Of a DNA stretch of 64,000 bases, positions 53,897 through 63,594 are shown piece by piece (within the stretch, counting starts at the first letter, position 1; the number at the start of each line of letters is the position of its first letter). The stretch spans positions 186,001 through 250,000 of the forward strand of contig CAYNTK010000002.1 of assembly GCA_964400285.1 (NCBI GenBank), read 5' to 3'. The notes below the pieces were generated by a model that was not told the DNA's origin, did no database searches, and worked only from the letters and a program-made list of their open reading frames with translations. A program made the translations under genes and the position numbers. The DNA is from FEN-1279 sp964400285. GTDB lineage: Bacteria; Bacteroidota; Ignavibacteria; Tepidaquicellales; Tepidaquicellaceae.

Positions 53897-55282
53897 CTAA
53901 TGTCCTTTCATTGTAAATATTACCATAATCGTATTAAGCATTATTCTGAAATCCAAACTTAGACTCATATTCTCGATATAATAAAAATCATATTGAAGTT
54001 TAGTTTTAAAATCTTCGATAGAAGTATTAAAGGAATGCTTTACTTGAGCCCAACCTGTTATCCCAGGTTTAATAGTAAATTTTCTTGAATAATATGGAAT
54101 TTCTTTTTTTATCTGCTCAACAAAAGATGGTCTTTCGGATCTAGGGCCAACAATACTCATATCGTTTTTTAAAACATTAATGAACTGGGGTATTTCATCA
54201 ATTCTTGTCTTTCTTATGAAACGACCAATTGGGGTTACATTTGAATCATCAGCATCATTCCATATTGAATATTCATCAGCTTCAATACTTTGAATCATTG
54301 ATCTGAATTTTATTAGCTTAAAAACTTTTTCATTTTTTCCGATTCTTTTTTGAGTATAAAAGATAGGACCTTTAGAAGTTAATTTTATCAAGAATGCGAT
54401 AAATAAAAGGATTGGAGATAATACAAACAAGATGATTAATGAAAAGGTAATATCAATAAGTCTTTTTAACAATCTTGAAGGAAATGATAAGATTTCACCT
54501 TTAACTTCAATCAATGGTACGCCATATATTTGCTGTGTTTTTGCCATTCCAGTAATTACTTCATACATTTCAGGCATAATCTTGACTGATACATTCTCAC
54601 CAGTGCAATAATTCATAGTCTCGAATAATATATTTTTATCTTTTTGTTCCGATGCTACAAGAACTATCTCGATTTTCTCGCTTTTAATAATATTTTTTAA
54701 ATCTGTTATTTGACCTAATCTTTTTTCTATTTTTTCATCACTATCAGGAGTTCCAACAAAACCAATAAATTTATATCCAAGTTTAGGATAATTTTTAATC
54801 ATTTCAAACAACTCATATGCTTTTTTTCCAGATCCAACTATAACTGCATTCCTTGTCCCTATTCCTTTTTCAACCAATTTCATTTGAAAACTTCTTATTA
54901 AAATTCTCCCCGATGAAGCAAATAATACTAAAATAAACCAGTATATTAAAATTAAAAATCTCGATATAACTTTAGAGTCTTTTAAAAAATCATCTATAAA
55001 AATTGCAAAAAAAAGAATAAAGCAACCTAAAAAAACTGTTTTTATAACTGATACGACTTCATCAAATCTTGATTGTAAATACCAATGATGATATAACCCG
55101 AACAAAGTAAAAATTATTAACCAATAAATATATATTACAATCATTGGGATAAAATAACTTGGTGGATTGGCATAAATTATCCATCCAGTATTAACTCTTA
55201 GGTAATAATATACACTAAAAGCTAAATTAATTGAAATAAAATCACTTAATATTAAAAGTAATATTTCTTTAGATTTGGACAA
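53897..55282 (-). CDS. undecaprenyl-phosphate sugar phosphotransferase (WcaJ/WbaP type)
   Basis: 461 residues: four N-terminal helices, a CoA-binding-like Rossmann part (AVIVGSGKKAYELFEMIK, 146-165), a fifth helix KRLIDITFSLIILF and the catalytic C-terminus with LIKFRSM, RKTRIDEIPQF (catalytic Asp-Glu), and SIVGPRSERP. It starts glycan synthesis by moving a sugar phosphate to undecaprenyl phosphate. It is the intact counterpart of the degenerate half in the fusion gene two positions downstream. TTG start. Confidence 0.93.
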   Translation of the reverse strand: MSKSKEILLLILSDFISINLAFSVYYYLRVNTGWIIYANPPSYFIPMIVIYIYWLIIFTLFGLYHHWYLQSRFDEVVSVIKTVFLGCFILFFAIFIDDFLKDSKVISRFLILIYWFILVLFASSGRILIRSFQMKLVEKGIGTRNAVIVGSGKKAYELFEMIKNYPKLGYKFIGFVGTPDSDEKIEKRLGQITDLKNIIKSEKIEIVLVASEQKDKNILFETMNYCTGENVSVKIMPEMYEVITGMAKTQQIYGVPLIEVKGEILSFPSRLLKRLIDITFSLIILFVLSPILLFIAFLIKLTSKGPIFYTQKRIGKNEKVFKLIKFRSMIQSIEADEYSIWNDADDSNVTPIGRFIRKTRIDEIPQFINVLKNDMSIVGPRSERPSFVEQIKKEIPYYSRKFTIKPGITGWAQVKHSFNTSIEDFKTKLQYDFYYIENMSLSLDFRIMLNTIMVIFTMKGH

Positions 55283-55402
55283 AATATTTATAATTATTTA
55301 AAATTGTAAAAAAATTATAATAAATAAAGGTATTTTTAAAAATTAAACTTATAGAAAATTTTTATAAGAGACTGAAGATTATTTAATTAATATTGAATTG
55401 GA

Positions 55403-56410
55403 TTATTCTTTTTTTGTAAATTCATCTAATAGTTCTTTAATTTTTTCTTTTCTAACCTCATAAGAAAATAACTCTCTAATTCTATTGGAACCTTTAATAC
55501 TTAATTCATTTCGGCATGAATAATCTGACATTAGTTTTAAAATCCCATTCGAAATATCATCAACACTATTAGGATTGACATAAATAGCATAATTACCGCA
55601 CACTTCGGGTACTGCACCATTTCGGCTTGTTATAACAGGAGCTCCGCAAAGCATGCTTTCGGCAATTGCCATTCCAAATCCTTCAAAATTTGTCGGTTGG
55701 ATGTATATTTTACATCTTTGATACAAATCAATTTTCTCTTTATCAGAAACCCTACCTAAAAATTCAACTTTATCATTAAGATTATTACTTAAAACCAAAT
55801 TATTTAAATCTTTATAACCATCATCTTCTTTATTACCTACAATATATAATTTTAAATCAGGGAATTGATTTGCAACTTTTTTAAAGGCAAGTATTATTTC
55901 TCTTACTTTTTTTCTTTGAACATTCGGTTTCGTTAATTGAGTTAATGTTAAAATAAAATTCTCTCTATTATCTAAAGATTTATAACTGTATTTATTTGAA
56001 TCAATTGCGTGGTAAATTAATACAGGATTAACTGCGCCTAATTTTTTTATTCCATCAAATTCTATTTTTGCAGTTGCAATCTGAACATCTGAATGTTTTA
56101 GACTATATTTTATAAATTGCCTTATATAAAAAGGTCTTTGGAAAAATCCCTGGTCAGATGGATCGTTATAATGTATATTTCCAATAGAAATTACAGGTTT
56201 TTTTAATCTCTTAGCCTTAATAATCGGTACCACTCCTGAACTCCACCACCAAACAAAATATAAATCACAATCGTTAGGTAACTTTCTCCAATCATTAATT
56301 TTAATAACATTATGTCCTAATTCTTCAAAAATTTTTATATCATTGGAATAAAAATCAAGTAAATCAAAATACCAGGAATCTTTTAAGCGAGCATAAAAAC
56401 AAATTTTCAT
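55403..56410 (-). CDS. GT4 family glycosyltransferase
   Basis: 335 residues with GT-B fold. N-terminal part lacks a clear acceptor motif; the nucleotide-binding half reads FILTLTQLTKPNVQRKKVREII, VEFLGRVSDKEKIDLYQRCKIYIQPTNFEGFGMAIAESM (near 240-270, E-x7-E pattern) and GAPVITSRNGAVPEV. Uses a nucleotide sugar to extend a surface glycan. Next gene starts at its end (1 bp apart). Sugar is unknown. Confidence 0.88.
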   Translation of the reverse strand: MKICFYARLKDSWYFDLLDFYSNDIKIFEELGHNVIKINDWRKLPNDCDLYFVWWWSSGVVPIIKAKRLKKPVISIGNIHYNDPSDQGFFQRPFYIRQFIKYSLKHSDVQIATAKIEFDGIKKLGAVNPVLIYHAIDSNKYSYKSLDNRENFILTLTQLTKPNVQRKKVREIILAFKKVANQFPDLKLYIVGNKEDDGYKDLNNLVLSNNLNDKVEFLGRVSDKEKIDLYQRCKIYIQPTNFEGFGMAIAESMLCGAPVITSRNGAVPEVCGNYAIYVNPNSVDDISNGILKLMSDYSCRNELSIKGSNRIRELFSYEVRKEKIKELLDEFTKKE

Positions 56411-57667
56411 TTAACCCGAACTTTCATTCTTAAAAAACATTTTAAAAAGCTTATCATATTTTTCGTATGCTTTTTCTAATGTATAATTTTCTTCAAAATA
56501 CTTCCTCGAATTTGCTCCGTAAGACTTTATCTTTTCATTATTTCCTTTCAAATCATTGATTGCGTCTATAATTCCTTGAATATTCTCGTGTTGACAAACA
56601 TACCCACAATTAGCATTTCTGATAATATTTGCTAGACGTGAATTGGGTTGACAAAAAGCTAATACCGGGGTACCGGAAGCTAAAATGGAATATAATTTAC
56701 TTGGGAATGCATAACCTTCTATTTCTTTTTCAAGATGAACTATAGATAAATGCGATGCTGCTTGAACTTGTGGTAATTTATTTCTATTTTGATATGGGAA
56801 AAAATAAACATTGTCAAGTTTATACGTTTTCTTTTCCTCAATCATACTCTTTTTTTTGAAACCATCTCCAACAAATATAAATGCAATATCATCATTTTTT
56901 AAAATCTTTGCAACTTCCATAATTGATTCAAATCTCTGCATTGCACCATGATTGCCACAATAATTTATTAAAAATTTACCTTGTAAATTATTTTCTTTTA
57001 TGAACTCATTTTTATCATAATCAATTGGTTTTAAATAATTACCATCTGCCCAGTTATCAATTATAGATATTTCTTTATATTTTTCAGGATTTGCTTTGGC
57101 ATTTTTCATTTTTTCTAAAACAGTATTTACCATCTGTTCACTTAAAACAACAGTATGCGCAGCTTTTCTAAAAATAAACTTGTTTGACCATTTCCATATT
57201 TTAATATACAATTTTTTATCGGATAAATAACCAACAGATATTGCTTCTTCAGGTTCAATATCATAAAGCAAATGAATGAATTTAATATTCCTCAAAAAGG
57301 ATAGTAATGAACCAACTAAAGGTAAAAAAGGTGGGTTTGAAACAATAAAATATAAATAATTATTTTTTTTGTGAAAAGAAAATAATTCTTTTATTAGAAT
57401 TCTAAAGAAAAAATAACCAAGATTAAATGCTTTTCCAAATCTTGTATTTCTATTAAGTCTTGCGGATGCAATTCTTTGAATTTTAACTCCTTTATATATC
57501 TCAAACTTTGCTTCTTTTTTCTTTATATCATCAATGGGTTGTGAAGTACATACTTCTATATTGTAACCATGTTCAGCAAGTTTTGTTGCTAAATCAGTTA
57601 ACAAATTTCCAGTACTTGATGAATCCGGATAGAAATGTTGTGTTAAAAATCTTATTACTGTTTGCAT
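56411..57667 (-). CDS. GT4 family glycosyltransferase (WbuB-like)
   Basis: 418 residues. N-terminal TQHFYPDSSSTGNLLTDLATKLAEHGY is the WbuB/Alg-like start; the middle has IEPEEAISVGYLSDKKL and LLSEQMV-like sites (VVLSEQMVNTVL), and the donor half has YCGNHGAMQRFESIMEVAKIL and GYAFPSKLYSILASGTPVLAF (near 320). WbuB-type enzymes commonly add L-FucNAc or a related sugar next to a WecB-type pathway, in line with wecB three genes upstream. This specificity is inference. Confidence 0.88.
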   Translation of the reverse strand: MQTVIRFLTQHFYPDSSSTGNLLTDLATKLAEHGYNIEVCTSQPIDDIKKKEAKFEIYKGVKIQRIASARLNRNTRFGKAFNLGYFFFRILIKELFSFHKKNNYLYFIVSNPPFLPLVGSLLSFLRNIKFIHLLYDIEPEEAISVGYLSDKKLYIKIWKWSNKFIFRKAAHTVVLSEQMVNTVLEKMKNAKANPEKYKEISIIDNWADGNYLKPIDYDKNEFIKENNLQGKFLINYCGNHGAMQRFESIMEVAKILKNDDIAFIFVGDGFKKKSMIEEKKTYKLDNVYFFPYQNRNKLPQVQAASHLSIVHLEKEIEGYAFPSKLYSILASGTPVLAFCQPNSRLANIIRNANCGYVCQHENIQGIIDAINDLKGNNEKIKSYGANSRKYFEENYTLEKAYEKYDKLFKMFFKNESSG

Positions 57668-57687
57668 TTTAAAATTTTAATATTCGA

Positions 57688-58797
57688 TTACTTACCGTTT
57701 CTAACCGCACTACTCATTCCTGGAGTAAAATCAGCAAGTCTTTCTATCAATTCCCAATTGTCCTGAAACCATTCAATATTTTTCATAAAACCATATTCAA
57801 AATTTACTATTGGTTTATAACCAATAAGTCTTTTAGCTTTCTTGATTGATGCTAATAAACGTGGTTTTGTATCCCACTTCCTTCTTGGTTTAAATATAAA
57901 AGGTGCTTTAGAACCAGTTATTTTTTTTACTAAATTAGCCATATCTATAATACTAATCTCTTTGCCTGCTGCTAAATTAAAATTTTCTCCAATTGCTTCT
58001 TTATAATACCCTGCTTTAACCAATCCCTGAACAAGGTCGAGAACATACGTAAAATCCCTGGTTTCAGAGCCTGTTCCTGTTATCGGTAAAGGTTTTCCTT
58101 TCATTGACCAATATATAAAATTGGGAATTACATTTCTGTATTGACCAGGGACTTCTCCAGGTCCATAAGAATTAAAAAATCTACAATTTACCACTTTCAT
58201 ATCATAATGATGTGCGAAAAAATTACAATACATTTCACCCGTCATTTTATTAATCTGATATGGTGTCGTTAAATGCATCGAAACAAAATCTTCCTGAAGT
58301 GGCATTTTTGCATATGAGCCATATATTGCACAACCGCTCGAAGCATAAATAAATCTTTCAATTTTAGTAAATCTTGAATACTCAAGAAGTCTTATCATAC
58401 CAATAACATCAACTTCTGCCGATAATTCTGTATAATCAACCGAATTTTGATTTGCAAAAAAAGCTGCTAAATGAAATACAAGAGATATATCTTCTTTGAA
58501 AATTCTTTTCAAATCGATTTCGTTTCTAATGTCACCCTCAACAAATAAAATATTTGGTAGTGGAGTAACATTCCAGGAATTCTTAATTTTAATAGAAGAT
58601 AAGTTATCCAATACAACAATTTTTCCATTTTCCCCGACCAAATCTGAGAGAATGATTATTAAATTACTTCCGATAGCACCAGCTCCACCGGTTACAAGCA
58701 CATTCTTACCCTTGTAATAATTTATTAATTTTGATTCAAGATTAACTTTTTTGAAATATTCTCTTACCCAATTTACACGCTTCTCATAAGGATTCAT
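57688..58797 (-). CDS. NAD-dependent epimerase/dehydratase (extended SDR)
   Basis: 369 residues. NAD loop VLVTGGAGAIGSN (33-45), FIYASSGCAIYG (near 150) and YQINKMTGEMY (YxxxK, near 175) make the catalytic set; GPGEVPGQYRNVIPNF and TGTGSETRDFTYVLDL are typical substrate-side parts. Its 30-residue N-terminal extension is longer than usual. Likely makes a nucleotide sugar for this cluster; substrate unknown. Overlaps wecB by 4 bp. Confidence 0.87.
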   Translation of the reverse strand: MNPYEKRVNWVREYFKKVNLESKLINYYKGKNVLVTGGAGAIGSNLIIILSDLVGENGKIVVLDNLSSIKIKNSWNVTPLPNILFVEGDIRNEIDLKRIFKEDISLVFHLAAFFANQNSVDYTELSAEVDVIGMIRLLEYSRFTKIERFIYASSGCAIYGSYAKMPLQEDFVSMHLTTPYQINKMTGEMYCNFFAHHYDMKVVNCRFFNSYGPGEVPGQYRNVIPNFIYWSMKGKPLPITGTGSETRDFTYVLDLVQGLVKAGYYKEAIGENFNLAAGKEISIIDMANLVKKITGSKAPFIFKPRRKWDTKPRLLASIKKAKRLIGYKPIVNFEYGFMKNIEWFQDNWELIERLADFTPGMSSAVRNGK

Positions 58798-59939
58798 TTT
58801 TTAACTTCCTTCTTTAAATATTTTAAAATTCTTTGACAAGCTTTTCCATCACCATAAGGATTATGAGCTTTAGACATTTTATTATAAATATTATTATTTT
58901 CAATTAACTTAATTGTTTCCTGCACAATCTTTTTTCTATTTGTTCCTACAAGTTTAACTGTTCCTGCAGTAACTGCTTCAGGTCTTTCAGTCGTATTTCT
59001 CATAACAAGAACAGGTTTTCCAAGGCTAGGGGCTTCTTCTTGTATTCCGCCACTGTCTGTAATTATTATAAAAGCTTTATTCATTAAATAAACAAAAGGT
59101 AGATAATCAATAGGTTCGATAAGAAATATATTAGGAACTTTTGATAATAATCCATATACAGGTTTTTGAACATTTGGATTTAAATGAACCGGATATAGTA
59201 TATCAATATCTTTATATTTCAAAGCGATATCTTTTAATGCTTTGCATATATTTATAAAACCTTCTCCGAAGTTTTCTCTCCGATGACCTGTTACAAGAAT
59301 TAATTTACTTTTTCTTTTAATATCAAAACCTTTTAATATTATTTCGTTTTCTATTTTTGCCGCTAATTTCTTATCACTTTTTAAACGTTTTACAATCATA
59401 AAGAGTGCATCAATAACAGTGTTCCCAGTTACAAAAATATGTTTTTTGGGAACATTTTCATTCAAAAGATTCTGCATTGATGTAGAAGTAGGAGAAAAAT
59501 GATACCTTGTTATTGCACCTGTAAGTTTTCTATTCATCTCTTCTGGCCATGGTGAATATATATTTCCAGTTCTAAGCCCTGCTTCTATATGGGCAACAGG
59601 AATTTTTTCGTAAAAAGCAGATAATGAAGTTGCAGAAGTTGTTGTTGTGTCACCATGAACAAAAACAATGTCGGGCTTAAAATCATTTAGCACATCTCTC
59701 ATTTTCAATAACACTGAACTTGTAATATCATATAAATCCTGATTTGGTTTCATAATATTTAAATCATAATCAACTTTGATATTAAATATAGATAAAACTT
59801 GGTCAAGCATACTTCTATGTTGAGCTGTTACACAAACCTTTACTTTGAAATCCTTTTTATGCTTTTCAAATTCCTTGACAAGAGGAGCCATTTTTATAGC
59901 TTCAGGTCTAGTGCCAAACACAATTAATATTTTTTTCAC
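58794..59939 (-). CDS. wecB: UDP-N-acetylglucosamine 2-epimerase (non-hydrolysing)
   Basis: 381 residues. FGTRPEAIKMAPLVKE (8-23), QHRSMLDQVLSIF (near 42), FVHGDTTTTSATSLSAFY (near 95), HIEAGLRTG (near 116) and ITDSGGIQEEAPSLGKPVLVMRNTTERPEA (near 290) are signature runs of the enzyme that gives UDP-ManNAc. GTG start. Supplies ManNAc-type precursors for the surface glycan. Confidence 0.94.
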   Translation of the reverse strand: MKKILIVFGTRPEAIKMAPLVKEFEKHKKDFKVKVCVTAQHRSMLDQVLSIFNIKVDYDLNIMKPNQDLYDITSSVLLKMRDVLNDFKPDIVFVHGDTTTTSATSLSAFYEKIPVAHIEAGLRTGNIYSPWPEEMNRKLTGAITRYHFSPTSTSMQNLLNENVPKKHIFVTGNTVIDALFMIVKRLKSDKKLAAKIENEIILKGFDIKRKSKLILVTGHRRENFGEGFINICKALKDIALKYKDIDILYPVHLNPNVQKPVYGLLSKVPNIFLIEPIDYLPFVYLMNKAFIIITDSGGIQEEAPSLGKPVLVMRNTTERPEAVTAGTVKLVGTNRKKIVQETIKLIENNNIYNKMSKAHNPYGDGKACQRILKYLKKEVKK

Positions 59940-59957
59940 CGTTTTTTCTTTTAATAA

Positions 59958-60890
59958 TTATTTTAACCTATAATAATATTTCATCCATTTCACTGTTCTT
60001 TTTATACCTTCTTCCGGTGGAACTTTCGGGTCATGCATTAAGTCTCTGATTGCTTTTGAGAAATCCATTGTCTTAACTTTTGTAGTATTTTCTTCGGATT
60101 CTTTATAAGTTACTAATGAATCATCTATACCAACAGTTTTTAAGATAATGTCTGAATATTCTTTAATATCCATTTCCCATTCTGTTTTTCCACCAACATT
60201 ATAAACTTCACCGGGAATGAAATTATCAACAATATTTGCAAAAGTTCTACATGTATCTTCGACAAAATCTATAATCCTTTTATGACCTTTATAAACTGTA
60301 TAAGGTTTTTTATGCAATGCATGATATATAAACTTTGGAATAAATCCTCTGTATGGGGTGTATTCTTCATGTGGACCATAGCAATTTACAGGTCTAACAC
60401 TTACTGATTCGGTTCCGAACATTTTCATAGAATTTTTAATCATTAATTCACCTGCCCATTTAGTTATCGCATAATCATTCATTTGATAAGTATCGCTGAT
60501 TTTATTATCAATCATTACTGACTCAGTCATAAAGCCATCATAATCTCCATAAACTTCTGCAGAAGAAAAGTTTATCAAACGGAATTTATGCTTTTCCTGA
60601 AGTCTAATTATATGTTTCGTCCCGATGGCATTAGTCATCCATAAATTCTCGTAATACGCTTCACCATTCCATCTCCCATATTCAGCTGCAAGATGATATA
60701 CATAATCAAAAGGACCGTATTTTTCAAAGATACCTTCAATTTGTCTAAAATTTCTAACGTCACATCTTTCATATTCATCTCTTTCATTATTAAATAAATC
60801 AACTGCAAAAACTTTATGTCCTCTGCTTCTCAATTCATTACATAAGTTGGTGCCTATAAAACCGGCACCACCTGTGATCAAGATCTTCAT
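59958..60890 (-). CDS. NAD-dependent epimerase/dehydratase (extended SDR)
   Basis: 310 residues. ILITGGAGFIGTN (3-15), INFSSAEVYG (near 107), and YAITKWAGEL (YxxxK near 145) give the usual SDR set; RPVNCYGPHEEYTPYRGFIPKF is the substrate loop. First gene of a wecB-led run; a 560-bp non-coding region lies upstream, where its promoter must be. Likely a nucleotide-sugar 4-epimerase or dehydratase; substrate unknown. Confidence 0.87.
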   Translation of the reverse strand: MKILITGGAGFIGTNLCNELRSRGHKVFAVDLFNNERDEYERCDVRNFRQIEGIFEKYGPFDYVYHLAAEYGRWNGEAYYENLWMTNAIGTKHIIRLQEKHKFRLINFSSAEVYGDYDGFMTESVMIDNKISDTYQMNDYAITKWAGELMIKNSMKMFGTESVSVRPVNCYGPHEEYTPYRGFIPKFIYHALHKKPYTVYKGHKRIIDFVEDTCRTFANIVDNFIPGEVYNVGGKTEWEMDIKEYSDIILKTVGIDDSLVTYKESEENTTKVKTMDFSKAIRDLMHDPKVPPEEGIKRTVKWMKYYYRLK

Positions 60891-61000
60891 ACTGACCCCT
60901 TTTTATAATAAAAAAATATATTTAATAAACAATAAAGATAAAAGATTTTGCCAATATTATCAATTCAAATCAATTCTTATTTTCTTGTTTAAATCCACAT

Positions 61001-61273
61001 CTGTCCAAAATAAGTATTTAAAAAAATATTTTGGACAGAATATACAAAATTAAAGAGTAATGATACATTGATTGCTCCCTGAAAATGGTATAAAAACAAA
61101 TCAATTATGTAATATTCATTTTGTATTTTTTAATAAAATGTTTTGGACTGCATATTCAACATAAAATTAAATATAATAGGGTTCGTTTTGGAAAATGCAA
61201 AATTAAATAAAAAATCTATCCAAATTATCTTAAAAATCAATTTTTATTCAAGTTCCATTTTTATTTTGGACAG
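61001..61273. repeat. three copies of a 12-bp motif, two as an inverted pair
   Basis: CTGTCCAAAATA at 61001-61012 and its reverse complement TATTTTGGACAG at 61027-61038, 14 bp apart, form a hairpin; a third exact copy is at 61262-61273, and a partial match (TTTTGGAC) at 61141. Could be operator sites or the ends of a vanished mobile element. Confidence 0.7.
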
Positions 61274-61397
61274 CTATGTGTTTAAATAATAAATTATTAG
61301 TCTTTGATAAACTCTTGTAAAGTCTTTTAAATACTTAAATTTAATACTTGTTATATAAAGACTTGATTAATAAATAATGTAATAATATTTCTGAATT

Positions 61398-61426
61398 AAA
61401 ATTCTAAAAAAAAGATTTAGAATTTT
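61398..61426 (-). terminator. A+T-rich hairpin after the glycosyltransferase gene
   Basis: Perfect 11-bp arms (AAAATTCTAAA / TTTAGAATTTT) with a 7-nt loop, 27 bp past the stop codon. The arms are weak and the T run is short, so its efficiency is uncertain. Confidence 0.5.
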
Positions 61427-61452
61427 AACTATTTCAATTAAAATGTGCAATA

Positions 61453-62640
61453 CTAACTTGTGGAAATAAATTGCTTTACAATAAAAGAAATTTCTTCTGT
61501 TTTTCTTGTCCAAGAATTGTCTTTTGCAATTTTTGAATATTGATTTTTATACTCATCAAAAAATCCATTTAATGCTATTTCACAGTTTTTCAAAAAAGAT
61601 TCTTTATCGTAAGAATAACCAATATATTTCCCATATTTTTTTAGCTCTGGGAGATTAGTAGTTATTACAGGTATTTTCAAAGCTAAATATTCAAAAAATT
61701 TATTTGGAAAAACGCTTTTAAAAAATTTATTTGTTCTAAAAGGAATAATTCCTGCATTGAAATGAGACAAGTATGGGAGTAATTGATCAGGTTGCACAAA
61801 ATCTATCCATATAACATTACTATAGTTTAATATTTTTTTCATATTTTTTCTTGCACTTTCATAAATAATTCCAATAAACATAAAATTCACATTACTCATC
61901 TTTTTAATTACATAGTCGAGTAATTCAAAATCTATCCAGTCCCTAATTCCACCTAAATAACCAATAGTCTTTGCCCCTTTTATTGGCAATATAATAGAAG
62001 CTTTTTCTTTGATATTATCCGAAAGAAATTCATAATTATTTCCGTTTGTAATATAAAATGAATTTTTATTGTACTTTATAGATAAATCGTAAAGAAATTC
62101 AGTAGTGCAAAAAACTACATCAGATATTTTTATTAATTCATTGTTCATTGCTTCTAATTTATTATCAATATTTTCATTTACATCCATATGGTATATGTCA
62201 TACTGATCATATATTTTGAGTATCGCATTTGATTTTTTAACAAGATTCAATAGTAAAGGGAAATAATACCAAATAATAATTTTCTTCGTACCATAATTTT
62301 TCTTTATAAATCTATTTAGTTGAAAGCTTAAAAAATAATAATCAATAAAAAAAACAAATTTGTTTTTCCACAAAAGATAATGAAATAATATCACAGGTGT
62401 AAACAAGATTGTTTTTGATTCAATAAATGATTGTTTGTAATTACCTTTCAGAAAACCTATAATCTTTTTTTTAAAATTTGAAAATATATGGACAAAAAGA
62501 GAAATAGGTAATTGTAATAGTATTACATCACTCCATAAACTCAAGCTTTTAATCAAATTTTCAGTAAATGCTTTTCTATGATATTTGTCCCAATCATTAG
62601 AAAGATAGATAATATTAATATAATCAATATTTTTTAGCAT
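61453..62640 (-). CDS. glycosyltransferase, GT-B fold (group 1 type)
   Basis: 395 residues. The start has INIIYLSNDWDKYHRKAFTENLIKSL, as in TuaH-like and related teichuronic/EPS transferases; the second half has TIGYLGGIRDWIDFELLDYVIKK (near 225) and GIIPFRTNKFFKSVFPNKFFEYLALKIPVITTNLPEL (near 300-335), the nucleotide-sugar E-loop. Sugar unknown. It overlaps the GT2 gene upstream by 17 bp. Its A+T content seems even higher than that of the housekeeping genes. Confidence 0.82.
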   Translation of the reverse strand: MLKNIDYINIIYLSNDWDKYHRKAFTENLIKSLSLWSDVILLQLPISLFVHIFSNFKKKIIGFLKGNYKQSFIESKTILFTPVILFHYLLWKNKFVFFIDYYFLSFQLNRFIKKNYGTKKIIIWYYFPLLLNLVKKSNAILKIYDQYDIYHMDVNENIDNKLEAMNNELIKISDVVFCTTEFLYDLSIKYNKNSFYITNGNNYEFLSDNIKEKASIILPIKGAKTIGYLGGIRDWIDFELLDYVIKKMSNVNFMFIGIIYESARKNMKKILNYSNVIWIDFVQPDQLLPYLSHFNAGIIPFRTNKFFKSVFPNKFFEYLALKIPVITTNLPELKKYGKYIGYSYDKESFLKNCEIALNGFFDEYKNQYSKIAKDNSWTRKTEEISFIVKQFISTS

Positions 62641-63562
62641 AATTCAATCCTAAATATAATTTTATCAATTTTAATAATATATTTTTTCTTTTTTTCTTAT
62701 TATCTCCAAATTGATTCTTAAAAGGAAGTATAATCAGTCTCGACGAAAAAGCAAGAATATTTATTATTCTGACTAAGAGGACATAAAAAACACCTGTATG
62801 TTTTTTAAAGTACTTCAATTTACTTATATGCATATTTATATTATAAATATAATCTCCTTTTTCTGTATTTTCAATACTGCTTTTGCCTGAATGTTTTATA
62901 CTTAAATTATTTAATAAAACTATTTTATATCCTTCATTTTTAATTCTTTTCTGTAAATCTGTATCTTCATAATATAGAAAAAAATCTTCGTCAAATCCAT
63001 TAACTAATTCAAAGACATTTCTTCTTATAAATAAACAAGCCCCAATTGCCCAATCAATCTCCATTGAGTCGGTTTTTAAACTATTTTCTTTGGCTTTTTT
63101 GTATAATTTTTTAATTTGAATATTTTGTAAAAATCCTGTAAATTCATATAATTCCCAGATTAAATTAGGGAAATTATTATAGAAATAATTTATTTTATTA
63201 TTTTCCCCTTCCATTATAACTGAACATACACCAACATTTTTGTTATTTTCCATATAATAATACATTTTACAAATAGAGTCATCAATAATAATTGTATCAG
63301 GATTTAAAAAAAACAAATATTTTCCTTTACTATTTAAATAACCATAATTACATCCTGCTCCAAAACCGAAATTATTATCTCTAAAATAAAAATTAACGAA
63401 AGAATATTTATTCTTCAACATTTTCGTACAAGATTCAGACGAATTATTATCAACTACAATTATATTGTAATCCAAACCTTTCAAATTTAATAAGATTGAT
63501 TTTATACATTTATCTACTAGGTTGGCCGTATTGTAATTTACAATTATAATCGATATATCCAT
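62624..63562 (-). CDS. GT2 family glycosyltransferase (rhamnosyltransferase-like)
   Basis: 312 residues. ISIIIVNYNTANLVDKCIKSI (3-23), IIVVDNNSSES (near 35), YLFFLNPDTIIIDD (near 88) and FDEDFFLYYEDTDLQKRIKNEGY (near 190) are the WbbL-type signature, very similar in layout to the N-terminal half of the fusion gene at 51.2-53.1 kb. A hydrophobic C-terminal stretch may touch the membrane. Sugar unknown. Confidence 0.88.
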   Translation of the reverse strand: MDISIIIVNYNTANLVDKCIKSILLNLKGLDYNIIVVDNNSSESCTKMLKNKYSFVNFYFRDNNFGFGAGCNYGYLNSKGKYLFFLNPDTIIIDDSICKMYYYMENNKNVGVCSVIMEGENNKINYFYNNFPNLIWELYEFTGFLQNIQIKKLYKKAKENSLKTDSMEIDWAIGACLFIRRNVFELVNGFDEDFFLYYEDTDLQKRIKNEGYKIVLLNNLSIKHSGKSSIENTEKGDYIYNINMHISKLKYFKKHTGVFYVLLVRIINILAFSSRLIILPFKNQFGDNKKKRKNILLKLIKLYLGLNYAKKY

Positions 63563-63594
63563 AATACACTTTTATACATAAGGAGTAATTAACT

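Larger units (their letters stand above)
60891..61452. other. long non-coding region with repeated TATTTTGGACAG motif
   Basis: 562 bp, strongly A+T-rich and without a gene. It should hold the promoter of the epimerase/wecB run (leftward) and the end of the operon from the right. Three exact copies of a 12-bp word and a terminator-like hairpin are listed apart. Confidence 0.7.

Noticed and set aside
61001..61038. Ends of an insertion sequence
   Set aside because: The inverted pair encloses only 14 bp and no transposase remnant is seen in the gap.
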